This document shows, piece by piece, positions 60,801 to 64,000 of a DNA stretch of 64,000 nucleotides (within the stretch, counting starts at the first letter, position 1; each line of letters begins with the position of its first letter). The stretch is taken from assembly GCF_031755915.1 (NCBI RefSeq), contig NC_083386.1, positions 12,958,001-13,022,000 of the forward strand, in the 5' to 3' direction. This stretch comes from Ziziphus jujuba. Lineage: Eukaryota; Streptophyta; Magnoliopsida; Rosales; Rhamnaceae. Below the pieces are notes generated by a model, which saw nothing but the letters and a program-made list of their open reading frames with translations, did no database searches and had not been told where the DNA came from. Position numbers and translations under genes: made by a program.

Positions 60801-62410
60801 TCTCCATGAAAAACCACCTCCGGTAAGCCTGGTTGCCTAAACGTCACCTTTTTATTATAGCAATCCACAAGGGGGCATGATTTACAGTAAGCTAAATCAT
60901 GCCTAGGATCATGTTAAGCCCAAAAATATCTAATAAAATCAAATCCACTTCCATCATTTGATCTTCAATACAAAAGAGGCAATGCTTGAGTATTTGACTA
61001 GGCCATAGGGACTCTCCTGCGGGGGTGGCGATCTATAATTGACACCTTAGGTGGATTGGAGTTATTCAACTTGGGTAATGAATTCTCTTTAGACAAATGA
61101 ATATGTAGCTCTTGGGTCTATAAGTATAAGTGCATTGTTACCATAAATGTTAATTGTACTTATGACCACGTTAGGTGTGGCTAAAGCCTCTTGCTACGTT
61201 ATCGCAAACACCTAGCCGTGACTCTTTTGTTGGACCTCTGTTCTCTACCTTGGCTTGGTAACGTGCACTACTGTGCCGATCTAGATGAACAACCTACTTC
61301 TTCACTTGCTTGGGAACTCTGGCCTCTAAATCTGCTGCGTACGAGGCTTGTGGACCTGCTATAGGGGCAATCTCTTCTCAAGCGGTTTAATTGCCTAGAA
61401 TGAAAACACAAACCATCCCATTGGCAAGGCCTGCTGTGCAACTTGCCATAGATTTTGCATGACTGTTAAGGACTAGCTCTAAGATTAGACCTTTGATAGG
61501 AACTTGCACCACCACAGATTGAATGTCGGACTTCTTGGGGAAAACAATGACCTCTCCTCATGGGCTCAGTCCACAGTTGCCAGAGGAACTTGAGCTATGA
61601 CTCCTTTTCGGGGACCCTTAGTTAGGTGCCCCCATGTATGAACCTTAAATGACCTATGCCTCGATCTGCTCTCTAGGATTTGCTTCTCTAATTTGAGTGT
61701 GGTATCTCACATAGATTAGTAGGTTAGGTACACTGCTTTGGAGATGTTCAAGGCTATATTCTTGTTCAGGCCATCAATGAATCTCATCTTTTTCCTATCA
61801 TCGTCCGAAATCAGATGCATGTGAAATTTAGACAGCTTTTGGAATTTTCTCTCGTACTTTGAGATTTTCATTTTCCTAATCCCTTAAAATCTCTACTCTG
61901 TGCCTCATGAAAAATAAGAGGACAATACTCTGTGGTGAAGACATTCTTAAATTATTCCCACGTATGGTGCCTCCGTGTCCTTTCTATTCTCCACCACTTC
62001 TTAGCATTGCCTTCCAAGTTGAAACCTGAGATTCTAACCTTGTCCTTATAGAGACACTATATCCCTACCTCCAGGATCTTTTCCATGTTAGCTAACCATG
62101 CAATGGCCGTAGCTCCAAAATTCATAGTTCCCTACCGTCGGGCCTGGTCTATGGTGTATCCAGTGTTGCTTGCACCTCCTAAGACCTGGGTCAACTAGGA
62201 GATAAGACCTATTGTTTGAATTCTTGACCTCATCTTCTCGAGAACTGCATGTACCCCACCTGGGCATCGCAGTGGATTTTGGAGAAATAAAACAGGAGTT
62301 TAAAAGAAAGATACTTAAAAAATCCCAAAATAAAAGAATAACTTACAGATGGGACGCATAACAATGAACAATCCTTACGGATATAGAAACCTAGGGCTCT
62401 GATACCACTT
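57847..62410 (-). mobile_element. Ty3/gypsy internal region, minus strand (gag-pol, decayed, no 3' end)
   Basis: The reverse complement is collinear with 53134-57846 at roughly 80 percent identity. From the right: primer site and gag (62300-61400; knuckle degraded to CFHSRQLNRLRRDC), a protease region near 60900-61100, then DVPVVRDFSDVFLDDLPRLP (60680), and RT from 60406 ([55 protein letters not shown]). RNase H follows (about 59400-59700), integrase and the C-terminal region (58600-57900). The RT box again reads FIND where FIDD is expected. It stops at the palindrome near 57846 with no polypurine tract attached; a matching tract and 3' LTR lie at 50939-51428. Confidence 0.85.
62394..62407 (-). 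other. Primer-binding site of the minus-strand gypsy element
   Basis: Minus strand TGGTATCAGAGCCC, an exact initiator tRNA-Met complement, three bases from the LTR end at 62411. It shows the ancestral, uninterrupted arrangement that is broken by the TRIM segment in the plus-strand sister. Confidence 0.88.
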
Positions 62411-62904
62411 TATCAGGTCCCACCCAAAATTCTTTGTGGAAACACTAGGCTAGCCCCGACTAAGGGAAACTTTACAGGCCTTTCCCATAGAAAGTCTGAC
62501 AACATCTCCCCTAAACTTTGGACTTGCCTCAAAATTCTCTGCATCGAAAACACACTCCAAAAATCCAAATTAAGTGGGCCACTAGCCTATGAATGCGTAT
62601 CGATGAGCATTTTACGATAATGTACAAGTCAAAACCAAATTCTACAAAAATAAAAAGGTCAACTCGGCATTGCTCGGACAATTCAGACTGCAATTTGTTT
62701 CGTCTATAACTTTCAAATTATAGCTTCATTTTCGATATTCTACCAGTCTATGTACTCAGATGGATGTGTACTTTTCCACGATGCCTTAATCAATGCAAAA
62801 TTCTAATTGCAGCAAAAAGTCAATCATGGGCTTGCTTGATCAACCCCGATCCAACTTGATCAACTTGCAAAAAATTTTGATGTACTTCAAGGTAGGGTGT
62901 TACA
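62411..62904 (-). mobile_element. Short (494-bp) LTR variant, 5' LTR of the minus-strand element
   Basis: Borders TATCAGGTCCC (62411) and GTGTTACA (62904). Like 50939-51412 it joins the two ends of the long LTR at the same point ('ccaaattaagtgggccac', near 62570), so the two are best read as the LTR pair of one element. The immediate flanks (GAGTG left of 50939, AAGAA right of 62904) do not match as a TSD. Confidence 0.82.
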
Positions 62905-63745
62905 AAGAAAGAGCCCACTGGCCAGCCCCTTTTTTCACCTATCTTTGACCACCAATGAGCTACACACTCCCACCCATGAAAAGATTGCCTCAAGATCGGC
63001 CGATTGTTAAAAAATCAGGGCGAGATTGCTAGTGACATGTTAAGATCGGGCAATTTTTGTCGACAATTGCCATTAGCTTCACCAGTCGATTTGTCACTCT
63101 CTAGCCACCACCTTGCCTCACTGCCACCATCACCACGTTATCCAACCAAAGACCGATCTCATACTAAATTTTCTTGGTCGATGGTTGTCTGACATGCTGA
63201 TGTAGGAGAATTTTTTCGATGACGGTGGTGGCTTATCGACTCTCCCAATGTTGGCAAGTTCCTAGTCGAACCACCATCCTTTTTGACCAATTTGACCCTC
63301 CTAAATCCAAATTTAAGCTACATATGGCTCAAATTGATCTAGATCGTGAGATTCAGGAGCATTACATTACCTAGGTCTTCTCGAAGATATCCCGACCACT
63401 GCCGACTAAACCTTCGACAGGCAATTTGCGATCTCTACGCTCTAAGCTTCATTTTGGTATATAGGTTGTAAATTTTAGTTAAAGTTTATGTCAGTTCCCG
63501 GGGTAAATTATGTGCAAATACCCTATTAAGATATTATTTTAATGGGTATTGTGCTTTTATCGATATTTTAGGCATCCATGTTGACCGAGGGATCGATCTA
63601 GTGGAGGATCCGGAGTGATCCATATTTTTAGATGAGTAGTACATTTTCCAAATGTATTTTCAGGTGTTAAATTTGTGCTAATTTTAGGCACCCATATTCA
63701 TCGAGGATTAATTAATAATAATACACGACCTGTAATGGATCAATT
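62905..63745 (+). mobile_element. Second half of the split gypsy LTR
   Basis: Plus-orientation LTR body resuming where 50938 stops: the GC-richer middle ('gccaccaccttgcctcactgcc', 'gatcgtgagattcaggagcat') and the 'ttttaggcatccatgttgaccgagg' block. Each is the counterpart of the minus-oriented LTR at 46310-48590. The LTR terminal block is not reached before the match fades near 63745. Confidence 0.7.
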
Positions 63746-63799
63746 AATAATAATACATGGATGCATAGAGTAATAGAAATCACTAAAAGTTTATAAACC

Positions 63800-63892
63800 C
63801 TAAAAGATGAACTCTAATTTTGCTTTCTTATGGAGGAACACATGAGTGAGAATGGTATTTGACTGCTAAGATGCCTTCAATAATTTCAACCT
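63800..63892 (-). pseudogene. DUF674 terminal exon relic
   Basis: After an acceptor (AG at 63894-63893 on the minus strand), the frame reads RLKLLKAS, a TAG stop, QSNTILTHVFLHK... and a further stop at 63802-63800. The pattern RLKLLKAxLQSxTVLTDVFL of the family terminal exon is clear, with an internal stop. The first exon, if any, would lie beyond the window's right end. Confidence 0.7.
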
Positions 63893-64000
63893 CTGTGTAC
63901 CAAAACATATCTTCAATGTATGTGTATAGACCTAACTCACACTCAACAACATTGAAAAAATAAAAAATAAATAAAAAGAAAAGGAAAAATAAACCAATGA

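Overview
The window is nuclear DNA from a flowering plant, most likely a eudicot. It is very AT-rich and crowded with LTR retrotransposons, Mutator-like elements (MULEs), LINE relics and a MITE-like hairpin family. The low-copy content is the plant-specific DUF674 family, of which I count seven loci or remnants. Only one reads as intact: two exons at 16461-17162 and 17844-17912. The others are a collapsed two-piece remnant (3913-4022), an orphan terminal exon (10047-10115), a composite fragment (24854-25350), two broken two-exon genes (27126-29120 and 41202-42907) and a terminal-exon relic (63800-63892). A pseudogene fragment of the spliceosomal protein PRP8 lies at 43400-44245.

Layout. 1-2300: the 3' part of a long LTR, then the right end of a DNA transposon with a Myb/SANT-like C-terminus and a small viroplasmin-domain/membrane protein. 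2340-5900 and 14985-19500: two copies of one segmental duplication; copy 1 has lost 1342 bp of its DUF674 gene. Between them are decayed copia and gypsy pol pieces and a 3.9-kb solo LTR with TAACC target-site duplications (TSDs). 19548-23229: a MULE with a perfect 9-bp TSD, holding a deletion-derivative copia element with its own TSD. 23239-29120: an LTR piece and DUF674 genes. 29277-40004: a 10.7-kb MULE with decayed MURA transposase and a DUF1985 fragment, itself hosting a 3.0-kb solo LTR (TSD TTTGG). It sits about 150 bp upstream of a DUF674 start codon. 40014-46309: the next DUF674 pseudogene, the PRP8 fragment and AT-rich spacer. 46310-63745: a nest of one Ty3/gypsy family, including two roughly 5-kb elements facing tail to tail around a palindrome near 57846.

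History (inferred). DUF674 genes multiplied by local segmental duplication and were then degraded by deletion, frameshift and transposon insertion. One gypsy LTR family accounts for about ten pieces here. Its copies show solo-LTR formation, an internally deleted short-LTR variant, nesting inside one another, inverted junctions, and one chimera in which a Cassandra-like TRIM with a 5S-rRNA-derived segment sits exactly at the primer-binding site.

Limits. Boundaries marked by TSDs or splice sites are read to the base. Boundaries of decayed fragments are approximate. Family names rest on motif recognition, not on database searches.
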